Origin: Risungbinella massiliensis
GTDB lineage: Bacteria > Bacillota > Bacilli > Thermoactinomycetales > Thermoactinomycetaceae
DNA: 64,000 nucleotides
NCBI RefSeq assembly: GCF_000942395.1
Contig: NZ_LN812103.1
Coordinates: forward strand, 313,393 to 377,392
Direction: 5' to 3'
The position numbers were made by a program, and so were the translations under genes. Numbering within the stretch: position 1 is the first letter of the stretch; each line of letters opens with the position of its first letter. The notes below the pieces were generated by a model. The model ran no database searches. It was given only the letters and a program-made list of their open reading frames with translations, and was not told the DNA's origin. This document shows positions 34,872-44,291 of this stretch, piece by piece.

Positions 34872-35678
34872 CTAGATGCTGGCAGCTTCTTTTTCATTTG
34901 TCATGGTTGCAACTGTACGATCGGCAAATTGCAAACGATATAACCAAACAATAAATACAATAGTCAAGACAAAGAAGAAAATGGAGTAAATGATACTTCC
35001 GGAGATGTCTTCGGCTACATAATTGCTAAGCAAGGTAGAAGTGAGATTGTTGAAAAAATGGATCGACATCGTGATCCAAATGGAGCGAGTCCACACATAA
35101 ATAAAACCGAGGAGTATTCCCATAGGAGCAGCATATGCGACTTGAAATAGATTCATATGAAGCAAACCAAACAGTGTACCCTGTACTACAACTGCAACGA
35201 TGATGGGCATTTTTCGTCTGAGTTCATGGAAAATTAGTCCGCGCATCATCAATTCTTCATTTACTGCAGCAAATACTCCAAGAATCAGGATTTGCATCCA
35301 TAATGGAGCTTCTAAGAATGGTTTAAACATCTCTTGCATTTCGATCGCAGACTCATCTAGTGGGACAAACGGCATAACAAAGGTAAGAAACAGATTTAAG
35401 CAAATTGCAAGAGGGATGGTTACAAAAAATACGGAAGTTTTCGGCTTCTCGAAGTGGCAAGATTCTGCCAAACGGCGTCGTCTCCAGAATACAAATCCAA
35501 TTAATATTAAGCAGAACAAAGTATCTCCTACTAATGCCATTTCCACTTCCAACTTGTTATTTTCGAAGATATTTACTTCATAGGCGAATTCATAGAACAT
35601 AGCAACAATAATGTAGCTTGCAAGATAGCTACCAAAGAAAAAGGCTAATAACCCCATGATTTTAAACCAAATTTTCAT
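34872..35678 (-). CDS. CPBP family intramembrane metalloprotease
   Basis: A 268-residue membrane protein of the CAAX/Abi (CPBP) family. The three active-site motifs are clear: NEELMMRG (Glu-Glu with Arg), FGLLHMN and HFFNN. About seven to eight membrane segments. Members include prenyl-protein endopeptidase homologs and bacteriocin self-immunity proteins; no bacteriocin gene is seen nearby. TTAGGAG precedes the ATG at 35678. Confidence 0.87.
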   Translation of the reverse strand: MKIWFKIMGLLAFFFGSYLASYIIVAMFYEFAYEVNIFENNKLEVEMALVGDTLFCLILIGFVFWRRRRLAESCHFEKPKTSVFFVTIPLAICLNLFLTFVMPFVPLDESAIEMQEMFKPFLEAPLWMQILILGVFAAVNEELMMRGLIFHELRRKMPIIVAVVVQGTLFGLLHMNLFQVAYAAPMGILLGFIYVWTRSIWITMSIHFFNNLTSTLLSNYVAEDISGSIIYSIFFFVLTIVFIVWLYRLQFADRTVATMTNEKEAASI

Positions 35679-35892
35679 AGTCACATACTCCTAACTTTTG
35701 TATTCTTTGGATTTAGATAAACAACATAAGATGGTATTGGTATTTTGTTCGTCTCAATTTTGTTCCTTAACCAATAGCTCTCCTTATTAGTGTGTTATAT
35801 AATTAATACACTAATAAGGAGGGCTGTGCAAGTTGTTTCTACAAAATTTATATTTCGTCACATTTGAAGTAAACAGAGACTGACCTCTAGCT

Positions 35893-35925
35893 TAAAAAAA
35901 CTCCCCAGCATTCGCTAGGGAGTTT
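35893..35925 (-). terminator. terminator of the aconitase gene
   Basis: AACTCCC pairs with GGGAGTT on the minus strand, followed by TTTTTTT. Confidence 0.8.
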
Positions 35926-35942
35926 CGCTTTGTTTTGTTTTG

Positions 35943-38666
35943 TTATACCAGTGCTTCTTCTTTGTCATTGAGGATTTGGCGTAGTACGGTTTGTAAGATA
36001 CCACCGTTTTTGTAGTATTCAACATCAACTACACTGTCTAGACGAACTTTGGTTTCGAACTCAACAGTAGAGCCGTCTGTTTTAGTAGCTTTTACTTGAA
36101 GGCTTTGACCTGGTTGTACATCGTCATTTAGACCAAGTAGGTCAAAGGTTTCGGTACCATCAAAACCAAGTGTTTGCCAACTTTGTCCATTTGTGAACTC
36201 AAGTGGTAAGACACCCATACCGACCAGGTTGCTACGGTGAATGCGCTCAAAGCTTTCGGCGATTACCGCTTTAACACCAAGTAGGTTGGTTCCTTTGGCC
36301 GCCCAGTCACGGGAGCTTCCAGTACCATATTCTTTCCCAGCAAGGACAACAAGTGGAGTGTTGGTTTTCTTATACTCCATCGCAGCATCGTAGATCGACA
36401 TTACTTGGCCACTTGGAATGTGCTTGGTGACGCCACCTTCCGAACCAGGCACCATTTGGTTACGGATGCGGATATTGGCGAACGTTCCGCGAGTCATGAC
36501 ACGGTCATTTCCACGGCGTGAACCATAGGAGTTAAAGTCTTTACCAGCCACTCCATTTTCGGTTAGATAGAGACCAGCTGGACTTGTTTTGGCGATACTA
36601 CCTGCTGGAGAAATATGGTCCGTCGTAACCGAATCTCCTAGCATTGCAAGTACACGAGCGTTTTGTACCGATTGGATCGCTTCTGCTTCTGGAGCGAGAT
36701 CTACAAAGAATGGAGGTTCTTGGATATACGTGGATTTATCATCCCACTCGTAGAGCGTTCCTTGTGGGGTAGGCAGCTGGTTCCAACGCTCGTTAGCATC
36801 GAATACTTTTCCATATTGTTTGCGGAACTGCTCTGCGCTGATCGCTTGTGCCATTACATCACTAATTTCTTGGGATGATGGCCAGAGATCTTGGAGATAA
36901 ACAGGTTGCCCTTGTTGATCTGTACCGATTGGCTCTGTAGCGAAGTCGATATTGACCGTACCTGCAAGAGCATATGCCACAACTAATGGAGGAGAAGCAA
37001 GATAGTTGGCTTTGACTTGTTGGTGAATCCGTCCTTCAAAGTTTCGGTTACCAGAGAGGACAGAAGCAACAGTCAAGTCGTTTTCCTCAATCGCTTTGCT
37101 TACATCATCAGCTAGGGGACCACTGTTTCCGATACAGGTAGCACATCCATAGCCGGCAAGGTTAAAGCCTAGCGCAGAGAGAGAATCCAATAGATCTCCT
37201 TTTACCAAGTAGTCCGTTACTACTTTTGAACCAGGGGTCAAACTGGCTTTCACATATGGAGGAACGTTTAGACCACGTTCGACTGCTTTTTTCGCCAGTA
37301 GCCCAGCACCGATCATAACCGATGGGTTCGATGTATTGGTACAGCTGGTGATTGCAGCGATGACAACAGAACCAGTAGTTAGCTCATAATCAGAACCAGA
37401 AGCAGATTTTGCTTTGGAAACTGCGGCAATTTGCTCATCGGAGAGACCAAATCCACGTTCCTCAACTGGTTTTTTTAGCGTTTCGTTCCAGACTTTTTTC
37501 ATCTCGGTTAGCTCGACACGGTCTTGAGGACGCTTTGGACCAGATAGAGATGGAACAACGGTGGAGAGATCTAGCTCTACTGTATCGGTAAAGATTGGAT
37601 CTTCCGTATCGTCAGTGCGGAACATTCCTTGAGCCGTGTAGTAAGAGCGAACTAGTTGTACTAGCTCTTCATCCCGACCGGTGTTGCGTAGATAGTTTAG
37701 GGACTCTTCATCTACAGGGAAGAAACCTACTGTAGCACCATACTCTGGAGCCATGTTGGCAACGGTAGCACGATCCGCAAGGCTAATTTGGCTAAGACCA
37801 GTTCCATAGAACTCGACAAATTTGCCTACAACGCCTTTTTTGCGGAGGATTTCGGTCACCGTCAATGCGAGATCAGTAGCGGTAGCGCCTTCTGCCAATT
37901 TACCAGTCAGTTTAAATCCGATCACATCAGGAGTCAGGAAGTAGAGTGGCTGTCCAAGCATACCAGCTTCCGCTTCGATTCCGCCTACACCCCAACCGAC
38001 AACACCAAGACCATTGATCATAGTGGTGTGAGAGTCTGTACCGACAAGGGAATCTGGATAGAGTACCGTTTCATCTCCATCTTTGCTTTGTGCTACAACA
38101 TTTGCCAAATACTCTAGGTTTACTTGGTGGACGATTCCAGTAGCTGGTGGTACAGCACGGAAGTTGCTAAACGCTTCTTTCGCCCAGCGAAGGAGACGAT
38201 AACGTTCTTCATTTCGTTCAAATTCGAGGTTCATGTTATAATCTAGCGCATCTTGCGTACCAGCGCGGTCTACCATTACCGAGTGGTCAATGACGAGGTC
38301 AACAGGAATGAGAGGATTGATTCGTTCAGGGTTTCCGCCAACGCGAGCCATTGCTGAACGCAAAGCTGCGAGATCAACTACTGCAGGAACTCCGGTGAAA
38401 TCTTGTAGAACGATTCGAGCAGGTTTAAAAGCGACTTCTTTTTCGCCTCTCTTTTCTGCCCATTTCGCTAATTGGACGATATTTTCTTGGGTCATACCTT
38501 TGCCATCATATTGACGAACAGCTGCTTCGAGCAACACTTTAATGGAAAAAGGAAGTTTGGAGACGTTTCCAATTCCTTGTTCTTCGAGGCCGTTGAGACG
38601 ATAGTAAACATACTCTTGGTTATTTACGGACAGTTTGGAACGTAATGAATACAGATCTTGTGCCAT
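35943..38666 (-). CDS. acnA: aconitate hydratase
   Basis: Isomerises citrate to isocitrate in the TCA cycle; homologs (CitB, IRP type) also bind mRNA when the cluster is lost. The 907 residues fit AcnA/CitB. The cluster-ligand Cys lie in [10 protein letters not shown] and [11 protein letters not shown], and the swivel domain holds [20 protein letters not shown] precedes the ATG. Single gene on the minus strand, with a promoter at 38729-38757 and a terminator after it. Confidence 0.97.
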   Translation of the reverse strand: MAQDLYSLRSKLSVNNQEYVYYRLNGLEEQGIGNVSKLPFSIKVLLEAAVRQYDGKGMTQENIVQLAKWAEKRGEKEVAFKPARIVLQDFTGVPAVVDLAALRSAMARVGGNPERINPLIPVDLVIDHSVMVDRAGTQDALDYNMNLEFERNEERYRLLRWAKEAFSNFRAVPPATGIVHQVNLEYLANVVAQSKDGDETVLYPDSLVGTDSHTTMINGLGVVGWGVGGIEAEAGMLGQPLYFLTPDVIGFKLTGKLAEGATATDLALTVTEILRKKGVVGKFVEFYGTGLSQISLADRATVANMAPEYGATVGFFPVDEESLNYLRNTGRDEELVQLVRSYYTAQGMFRTDDTEDPIFTDTVELDLSTVVPSLSGPKRPQDRVELTEMKKVWNETLKKPVEERGFGLSDEQIAAVSKAKSASGSDYELTTGSVVIAAITSCTNTSNPSVMIGAGLLAKKAVERGLNVPPYVKASLTPGSKVVTDYLVKGDLLDSLSALGFNLAGYGCATCIGNSGPLADDVSKAIEENDLTVASVLSGNRNFEGRIHQQVKANYLASPPLVVAYALAGTVNIDFATEPIGTDQQGQPVYLQDLWPSSQEISDVMAQAISAEQFRKQYGKVFDANERWNQLPTPQGTLYEWDDKSTYIQEPPFFVDLAPEAEAIQSVQNARVLAMLGDSVTTDHISPAGSIAKTSPAGLYLTENGVAGKDFNSYGSRRGNDRVMTRGTFANIRIRNQMVPGSEGGVTKHIPSGQVMSIYDAAMEYKKTNTPLVVLAGKEYGTGSSRDWAAKGTNLLGVKAVIAESFERIHRSNLVGMGVLPLEFTNGQSWQTLGFDGTETFDLLGLNDDVQPGQSLQVKATKTDGSTVEFETKVRLDSVVDVEYYKNGGILQTVLRQILNDKEEALV

Positions 38667-38728
38667 TTACGAAAACCTCCTCTTAATAATGTTCCGCTAG
38701 ATGAAACTCAGTTTCTTTTTTCAACCAC

Positions 38729-38757
38729 ATTATACAACCGTTTGGAAAAAGTGTATA
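38729..38757 (-). promoter_or_regulatory. promoter of the aconitase gene
   Basis: On the minus strand TATACA and a perfect TATAAT are 17 bases apart, about 65 bases before the start codon. The -35 is weak, as at regulated promoters. Confidence 0.55.
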
Positions 38758-38874
38758 GCCCTTTTTCCTAATTAGCAGATAAAATATGAATCTTTTCTAT
38801 TATATTGGAAGCGGGTATAATCTAGAAGTGAAAAGAGATTTCATTGTGTGAAACGTGTGAAGGGAGTAATTACC

Positions 38875-39615
38875 ATGACAGAAGAGAAAAAAACCGTACG
38901 TTCGGCAGAGAGAGCACTTGATCTCTTGCTCTGCTTCTTGCATGGTTCACGCCTTTCGCTGACGGAGCTAGCAGAACAGACTGGACTGAGCAAAAGTACC
39001 GTTTTTCGTTTATTAGCTACATTAGAGAACAAAGGATTTCTAGAACGAGATATAGATACAGAAAAATACCATCTAGGGCTACGAGTATGGGAACTAGCCT
39101 CGCGGATGAACCATCTAAATGACCCGGCGATTCTCCTCCTTCCTTTAATGGAACGATTGCGTGATCAGCTAGAGGAGACCGTTAGCTTGTACATTCGGGA
39201 AGGAAATGAGCGTATCCGAATTCAGGCAGTAGAAAGTCACCATGCAATTCGTCGTGTGGCACCAATCGGTGTGAGAATGCATCTTTCTGTAGGAGCCTCT
39301 AGCAAGGTGTTAATGGCTTACGAAACAGAGAGTATTCGAGAAAATGTAATGGCAGACCCAGATTGGCCAGAGGGAGTGGCTCGAACTTCCTTCCGAAATC
39401 AATTGCAAGATGTCCGTGAAAAAGGGTACGCCATTAGCATCGAGGAGAGGGAAGCAGGCACAGCTGCGATCTCTGTACCGATCTTACGAAGAGATGGTTC
39501 TATTCGAGCAGCTCTAGCGCTTTCTGGTCCGATATCTCGGATGAGTCCTGAGAGAATGGAAGAAATGGCACCTGTGTTACAGCAAGTAGCTCAGGAGATG
39601 AGTGAAAGATGGTAG
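38875..39615 (+). CDS. IclR family transcriptional regulator
   Basis: A 246-residue regulator: N-terminal winged helix (SAERALDLLLCFL, LTELAEQTGLSKSTVFRLLATLE) and a C-terminal IclR effector domain (HLSVGASSKVLMAY, GYAISIEEREAGTAAISVPI). It is divergent from aconitase. The ATG at 38875 follows AAGGGAG; an upstream in-frame GTG is rejected. IclR proteins often control use of small organic acids; the target is unknown here, and the neighbouring aconitase gene is a possible one. Confidence 0.88.
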   Translation: MTEEKKTVRSAERALDLLLCFLHGSRLSLTELAEQTGLSKSTVFRLLATLENKGFLERDIDTEKYHLGLRVWELASRMNHLNDPAILLLPLMERLRDQLEETVSLYIREGNERIRIQAVESHHAIRRVAPIGVRMHLSVGASSKVLMAYETESIRENVMADPDWPEGVARTSFRNQLQDVREKGYAISIEEREAGTAAISVPILRRDGSIRAALALSGPISRMSPERMEEMAPVLQQVAQEMSERW

Positions 39616-39689
39616 AAGGAAGCGGAGAGATAAGATAGGAGTTCTTTTACCATCTGGAATAGCTTCTAGAAAAGGGGTCATTATGTTCC

Positions 39690-40112
39690 GTGACACAACC
39701 CATCTATAAGTATTTTTCCCATCAGACTTCAGGGATAGCGATGAAAACATGGCTTCAAGACCAGCTTCAGAAGGGGAACGTGGTGGTAAGAGTACAACGT
39801 GTTGAAGGATTGGATCAACATACTTGGGTATTTCAGATGGGACCCAGTATGGTGCGACCAGTTGGCCAAGAGCAGTGTGTTCTATTTGCGCCATTTGGAG
39901 AGGAAGAAAAGATAGAGAAGGGGCTCATAGGCAAGCAGCTTAACTATTGGATTCACGTTACGGAAGGGCATCTGGTTCTTTACTCTCAAGAAGAGGAGAC
40001 CATAGTGGGGAAACCAGATGGCTTTGTAGAGACACTGGTCCAGTGGATCGAAGAGTGGCCAAAGGTTTGGTTTTGCTTGCTGATTATGGTACTTGCTATG
40101 TGGTTACGATAA
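39690..40112 (+). CDS. hypothetical protein with a C-terminal membrane anchor
   Basis: A 140-residue protein with a soluble, mixed N-terminal part and a C-terminal hydrophobic segment (VWFCLLIMVLAMWL) that may be a tail anchor. No family recognised. GTG at 39690 has only a distant AAGGGG; an ATG at 39741 (MKTWLQ) with AGGGAT upstream is an alternative. Followed by a terminator. Confidence 0.55.
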   Translation: MTQPIYKYFSHQTSGIAMKTWLQDQLQKGNVVVRVQRVEGLDQHTWVFQMGPSMVRPVGQEQCVLFAPFGEEEKIEKGLIGKQLNYWIHVTEGHLVLYSQEEETIVGKPDGFVETLVQWIEEWPKVWFCLLIMVLAMWLR

Positions 40113-40153
40113 AACCCGCCTAGAGTTTAATGAATGGACTGGGCGGGTTTTGC
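40110..40153 (+). terminator. terminator, copy 1 of a related pair
   Basis: AAAACCCGCC pairs with GGCGGGTTTT. The whole hairpin resembles the one at 40360-40402. Confidence 0.8.
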
Positions 40154-40178
40154 GTAATCGAGCAAGTATGTTCAATCT

Positions 40179-40361
40179 GTGCTTCAAGACATGCTACTAC
40201 GTAATCCGAATCTACCTAATATTGATTTTCACAGTGAATATCACCATGACTTTAGTTTTACATTCAGTATGTCTGATCTGAGTAGGGTTTTTGGTAGCTT
40301 TATGGGGAGATCGATTGCTAGAAAGAATAGAGAGGAAGTTAGGAGGGAGAGTAAACGCTAA
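40179..40361 (+). CDS. short reading frame between two related terminators
   Basis: 60 codons from a GTG at 40179; the frame is open from about 40158. The product is basic at its end (ARKNREEVRRESKR) and contains HSEYHHDFSFTFSMSDLSR. No good ribosome site. It may be a remnant or a small gene. The flanking terminators are similar to each other. Confidence 0.3.
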   Translation: MLQDMLLRNPNLPNIDFHSEYHHDFSFTFSMSDLSRVFGSFMGRSIARKNREEVRRESKR

Positions 40362-40402
40362 AAACCCACCTGAGTTCGATGAAGAACAGTAGGCGGGTTT
40401 CA
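40360..40402. terminator. terminator, copy 2 of a related pair
   Basis: AAACCCACCT pairs with AGGCGGGTTT. It also lies at the end of the TcaA-like gene on the minus strand. Confidence 0.7.
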
Positions 40403-40415
40403 TGTTTGAGGAGAG

Positions 40416-41853
40416 CTATTTCATTTCTGTGCTTACTACATCAGGACCTGTCATATAGTCAAGGCTTTCACGATCATTGAATAAAGCTCTGTCCATACTT
40501 TCTATCTCCCACGTTTTCTCTGTCTGATTATAAAATAGAGTAGCATAGTAATCTTTATAATTGTCTTTTAATGGCTCCGTGCTACTTAGTTCATCAGATA
40601 AAGTATCGTCATCATTGGAGAAATAGTGGGCATCCACCGGAATTATCACATGATAGCCACCCATCTCCAGATTTCCTTTCACTTCTGCTTCTGAGTAGTC
40701 TATTTTGGTTCCGAGAATCTTGCCTCTCCAGGTTTGGTTATAATCCTTTAAACGATCAATCACTTGTGTAAGTTCTTTGTAGAAATAGGTTGATTTTTTT
40801 AATTGTACTAATTTGTTTTTATCCCTACTAGTATACGCTGCAACTTCACTCTGGAAATACTCATTAATCATTTTTGTTATTTTTGTTCGACTTTCAGGAG
40901 ACTGAAATGCTATTGGAGTTAGATCAAATTGATATGAACTTATATTTACAGAGTACTCTGGGCTTCGTTCTTCTCCCCAAGGAAATTGATACATTCCTTG
41001 GATTTTTACTTTACCATCTAAGGAAAAGGGACCGATGGTTTCACTATAATCAATTGGATTACCTTCTACCTTATTATTAACCAGAACAACGGTGTTTCGA
41101 ATTTTGGAAGTGACCATAACAGCAGAAGTAACGAGAGGAATTTCAATATCTATGTTTGGTTTACTTTGATCTAAAGCTTGAATGTTTTGGAAGTTACTTA
41201 ACTTTCCATATGGATATGGTTTTTCAATTTTTGTCATATAGTAACCAGGTAACACGGGTCCGAGAATGTAGTCTTTCTTATCAGATGTTGTTTTAGATAC
41301 TTGCTTCTCATTTACAAAGATCGTCGCATCAGGCTCATTCGTTTTGATTGTTACATAGTAAGGACGAACTACTATATCGTATGTATCATAAAATAGAACG
41401 TGTTCTTGCTTTATTACTTGGAAGTCACCTTGCATTCGGTAGTCGATAGGAGCATCTAATGGGATATTTTCTACCTCTCCTGTCTCGAAGTAATACTGCG
41501 CTCGCATGGTTTTCATTAGTTTATCTAGGTAAGTGGAGTTATTTTTAGTATAAGTTGCAAACAATTCTAGTCCTTTTGCATCTATTTTTAAGTCATCTGT
41601 TTCACTAATCACCAAACTCGCTAACTTATTCGCATCACCTTTTCGAGCAGCATCTTCAAACTCTTGTATCTTTGCCTCTGGATTGTTCATCACGGCACCT
41701 ACGAGATAGAAGAGTCCGATTAAGACAACAAAGCCAATCAAGCTAAACTGGAGTTTTTTTGTTTTTCTTAAATGCAGGTAACAGTCGTTCGGATAAAAAT
41801 AGATTGACAGGGCTTGCTTGTGGTTTAGCAGGGTCAAAATGGGGTTGTCCCAA
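40416..41853 (-). pseudogene. TcaA/YvbJ-like membrane protein, frameshifted in an A7 tract
   Basis: Homolog of the adjacent gene at 42012. The native start is TTG at 41853, eight bases after AGGAGG, giving MGQPHFDPAKPQASPVNLF and onward to AFKKNKK, which aligns with the N-terminus of the neighbour. At 41754-41760 (minus-strand A7) the frame shifts: six As would join smoothly to LQFSLIGFVVLIG (the membrane segment) and the rest of the TcaA domain to 40416. With seven As the N-terminal frame stops a few codons later. It is a pseudogene, a phase-variable gene, or a sequencing error. Extracytoplasmic part of about 390 residues; TcaA homologs affect glycopeptide response and wall stress. Confidence 0.8.
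41754..41760 (-). other. A7 homopolymer at the frameshift
   Basis: Seven As on the coding strand (Ts on the plus strand), right before the membrane segment. Loss of one base would restore one continuous protein. Confidence 0.8.
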
Positions 41854-41966
41854 AAAAAGTTCCTCCTAACAGTAAATTCAAATGAAACGTTACTCATTTT
41901 ATTATGAATCTTGTGAATATAACTTGTTAATATTGTTAACTTTACGAAAATGATTACTTCTACATA

Positions 41967-42003
41967 AAACAACCCCGCGTACTCTAACAGAGAAGCAGGG
42001 TTG
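41967..42003 (-). terminator. terminator of the intact TcaA-like gene
   Basis: CAACCC pairs with GGGTTG around a long loop, followed by TTTTATG on the minus strand. Confidence 0.55.
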
Positions 42004-42011
42004 ATGTGTGC

Positions 42012-43433
42012 TTATTTAAATTCGCTTTTGACAACAAGAGGACTCTGCATGTAGTTAGAGCCTCCACCAAAGTAATCGCTTGAGAGATCATTTACAAGCC
42101 AAGTTTTACTGGACTCTTGATAGCTAAGGTGGACATGAAATTCATCATAAGTCTCTTCTAATGGATCTTCTTTTCCTCGATCATAACTACTATATCTCTT
42201 AGCCCGATAATGTACTTCAACTGGGATTGAAATTTCGTAGGTGTTAGTTTCTTTGTTCATTTTAATAATGGCTTTGGAATAGTCGATTCGTGTACCAAGA
42301 GTCGAACCTTTCCAATAACGTTCCCAATCTTTTAGAGAGTTGATGTCTTCGGTGTATTTCTTTTTCATGTTGTCTGTTGCATTGGTTAACTTACTTATAT
42401 CTTGACTGACCAACGCTGACATCTCGCTTTTGAAGAAGTTGTTGATCGTTTCCGTTGCTTTGGTTTTGCTCTCTGGGGTTTGGAAGGCAACGGGAGTTAG
42501 GTCAAAAGAAGAAGTATTTTCTTCAATTACTTGTTCTAAGCTACGCTCTTCGCCCCAAGGGAATGTACGCACACCTTGAATTTTAACTGTGCCATTACGA
42601 GAGATTGGTCCAAAACGTTCCGTAGTTCCAGTCGTTTTTTTGGTATCGCGTCCGTTTACCAATATGCGCGTATCATCAAATTCAGACTCTACATAAATAT
42701 TTTCTCCAGAGAGGCTGAGATCTGCTTCCACTGTTTGAGGAGATCTGTCAAAAGCCTGGATCTCTTCGTTACTGCTAAGTACAGCAAACTCAAAGTTTTT
42801 CTCGACAAGGACTTGGTATGTTCCTGGCATTACAGGTCCCATCACATGCTTCATGTTGTTTGCATTGGTTTTGAAAACTTGCTTTCCATCTACCTTTACT
42901 ACTGCATCAGGTTCATTGGTCTCGATGGTAACATAATACGGACGAACTGCAATTTCATAAGAATCATAGAACAAAGAGCGATCTTGGTGCACTAAATAGT
43001 AGTCTCCATAACTGAGATAATCTTTTGGAGCATCTATACCTACATTCCAAGGTTCGCCTTCATAGAAATGGTATTGAGCACGCATAGACGCCATCAGTCT
43101 AGTAAAATATTTAGGATTGCTTTGTGCATATTGGATAAATTGTTGCAATTGCTTTTTATCCATTTTTAAACCGTCTGTGTTATTTACTACAATGTCTTCA
43201 AGATCATCCACTTTTCCAGTACGTACTGCTGTTTCAAAATCGTTGATCATTCCTTCAGGGTCATGTAAAAAATATCCTACGAGATAAATAAAACCGATGA
43301 GTATTGCCAAGCCGAGTAAGATGAAAAGCCACTTTTGGTTCTTTTTCAAAAAGGGAAGAAACGATGCCGATAAAAAGTTTTGAACAGGACTAGAGTTAGG
43401 ATTTGGGTTTTGTCCGAATTGAGGCTGTTCCAA
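42012..43433 (-). CDS. TcaA/YvbJ-like membrane-anchored protein
   Basis: A 473-residue protein: cytosolic Asn/Pro-rich start, one membrane segment (about residues 34-55) and an extracytoplasmic part with the repeated TcaA domains (RPYYVTIETNEPDAVVKVDG is typical) and an NTF2-like end. The N-terminal zinc ribbon found in many TcaA proteins is missing. The start is TTG at 43433, eight bases after AAGGAGG. S. aureus TcaA links to teicoplanin sensitivity; the role here is inferred. Paralog of the frameshifted gene downstream. Confidence 0.83.
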   Translation of the reverse strand: MEQPQFGQNPNPNSSPVQNFLSASFLPFLKKNQKWLFILLGLAILIGFIYLVGYFLHDPEGMINDFETAVRTGKVDDLEDIVVNNTDGLKMDKKQLQQFIQYAQSNPKYFTRLMASMRAQYHFYEGEPWNVGIDAPKDYLSYGDYYLVHQDRSLFYDSYEIAVRPYYVTIETNEPDAVVKVDGKQVFKTNANNMKHVMGPVMPGTYQVLVEKNFEFAVLSSNEEIQAFDRSPQTVEADLSLSGENIYVESEFDDTRILVNGRDTKKTTGTTERFGPISRNGTVKIQGVRTFPWGEERSLEQVIEENTSSFDLTPVAFQTPESKTKATETINNFFKSEMSALVSQDISKLTNATDNMKKKYTEDINSLKDWERYWKGSTLGTRIDYSKAIIKMNKETNTYEISIPVEVHYRAKRYSSYDRGKEDPLEETYDEFHVHLSYQESSKTWLVNDLSSDYFGGGSNYMQSPLVVKSEFK

Positions 43434-43524
43434 GCAAATTCCTCCTTATCTAAATTAGAAAACTTTCTCTATATTACATCATTCTACAAGAAAAGATGAT
43501 AAGGCAAAATTGTGACCGTTTTAT

Positions 43525-43566
43525 AAAATAGAACAACCAAGTAGATGTTCAACATCACTTGGTTGT
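43525..43566 (-). terminator. terminator of the hypothetical gene at 43577
   Basis: A 10-bp stem ACAACCAAGT with ACTTGGTTGT, followed by a T-rich stretch on the minus strand. Confidence 0.65.
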
Positions 43567-43576
43567 TTCGGTTGGT

Positions 43577-43927
43577 TTACATTTTGTACCGGTCCATCTC
43601 TTTTTTGGGGACCAATTTTCCACTGAATTCTTCTAGAACATATCTCGCTCTGGTGATACATTCAAAAGTTCCTGTTCCGATCCCATCCCAGATGATATTT
43701 TGGTCATCATATATCGCAATGTAGATTGGTCCTCGAAACTCGACTTTCGTAACCTTGGAGTTACTGGACACAACCTTGAGATAGTTCGCTAGTATCAAAA
43801 TTTTGTGGAGCATTGGCTCATTTGTACGTGCTTCTGCTAAGTCTTCGTCTCCTGAGAAATAATATGTTCCAGCAAAAGACAAGAAAATTCCCTTACGATA
43901 GAACGGTTCTTGATCCTTTACATACAT
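43577..43927 (-). CDS. hypothetical protein
   Basis: A 116-residue soluble protein (MYVKDQEPFYRKGIFLSFAG at the start, RYVLEEFSGKLVP near the end) of no recognised family. The ATG at 43927 follows GAGGTGAGGAG; an in-frame extension to 43999 would need a start without a ribosome site. The Shine-Dalgarno lies in the 3' arm of an 11-bp hairpin. Confidence 0.55.
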   Translation of the reverse strand: MYVKDQEPFYRKGIFLSFAGTYYFSGDEDLAEARTNEPMLHKILILANYLKVVSSNSKVTKVEFRGPIYIAIYDDQNIIWDGIGTGTFECITRARYVLEEFSGKLVPKKEMDRYKM

Positions 43928-43931
43928 TCTC

Positions 43932-43966
43932 CTCACCTCTAATGGTTTTTTGTTGTTAGAGGTGAG
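43932..43966 (-). promoter_or_regulatory. hairpin that covers the Shine-Dalgarno
   Basis: CTCACCTCTAA (5' arm on the minus strand, from 43956-43966) pairs perfectly with TTAGAGGTGAG (43932-43942), which contains the ribosome site of the gene at 43577. The loop is 13 bases. Confidence 0.55.
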
Positions 43967-44291
43967 TTCCCACACCTCCTCCAACACCAAAAAGTCCATA
44001 GATTGAACTTCTTGATGTTAGAGAGGGATGGGAGTAGCAAAGTGATTGGTGTTATTGTTCTGATCGTAATAGAGGAGAGCACCAACCGAATCATCAGATA
44101 TTTTTCTGACTTTTCTAGTATAACCTTATAAATAGATCAATGGTAGCGGATTCATAAAAGTTCACTATATATTTGAAGGCAGGAGTGATTCGATACGGAA
44201 AATGTTTTCCTTTTTTCTATAATTTTCTTTTAAAATATTTCGATAAGTATTAAAATATTAACATGCTCTTTTACAAGGGAAGTGAAGAGGA

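Noticed and set aside
40416..41972. A single continuous TcaA-like protein starting at 41972
   Set aside because: The first 70 residues of this reading do not align with the neighbour, whereas another frame from TTG 41853 does; this shows a frameshift rather than a different N-terminus.
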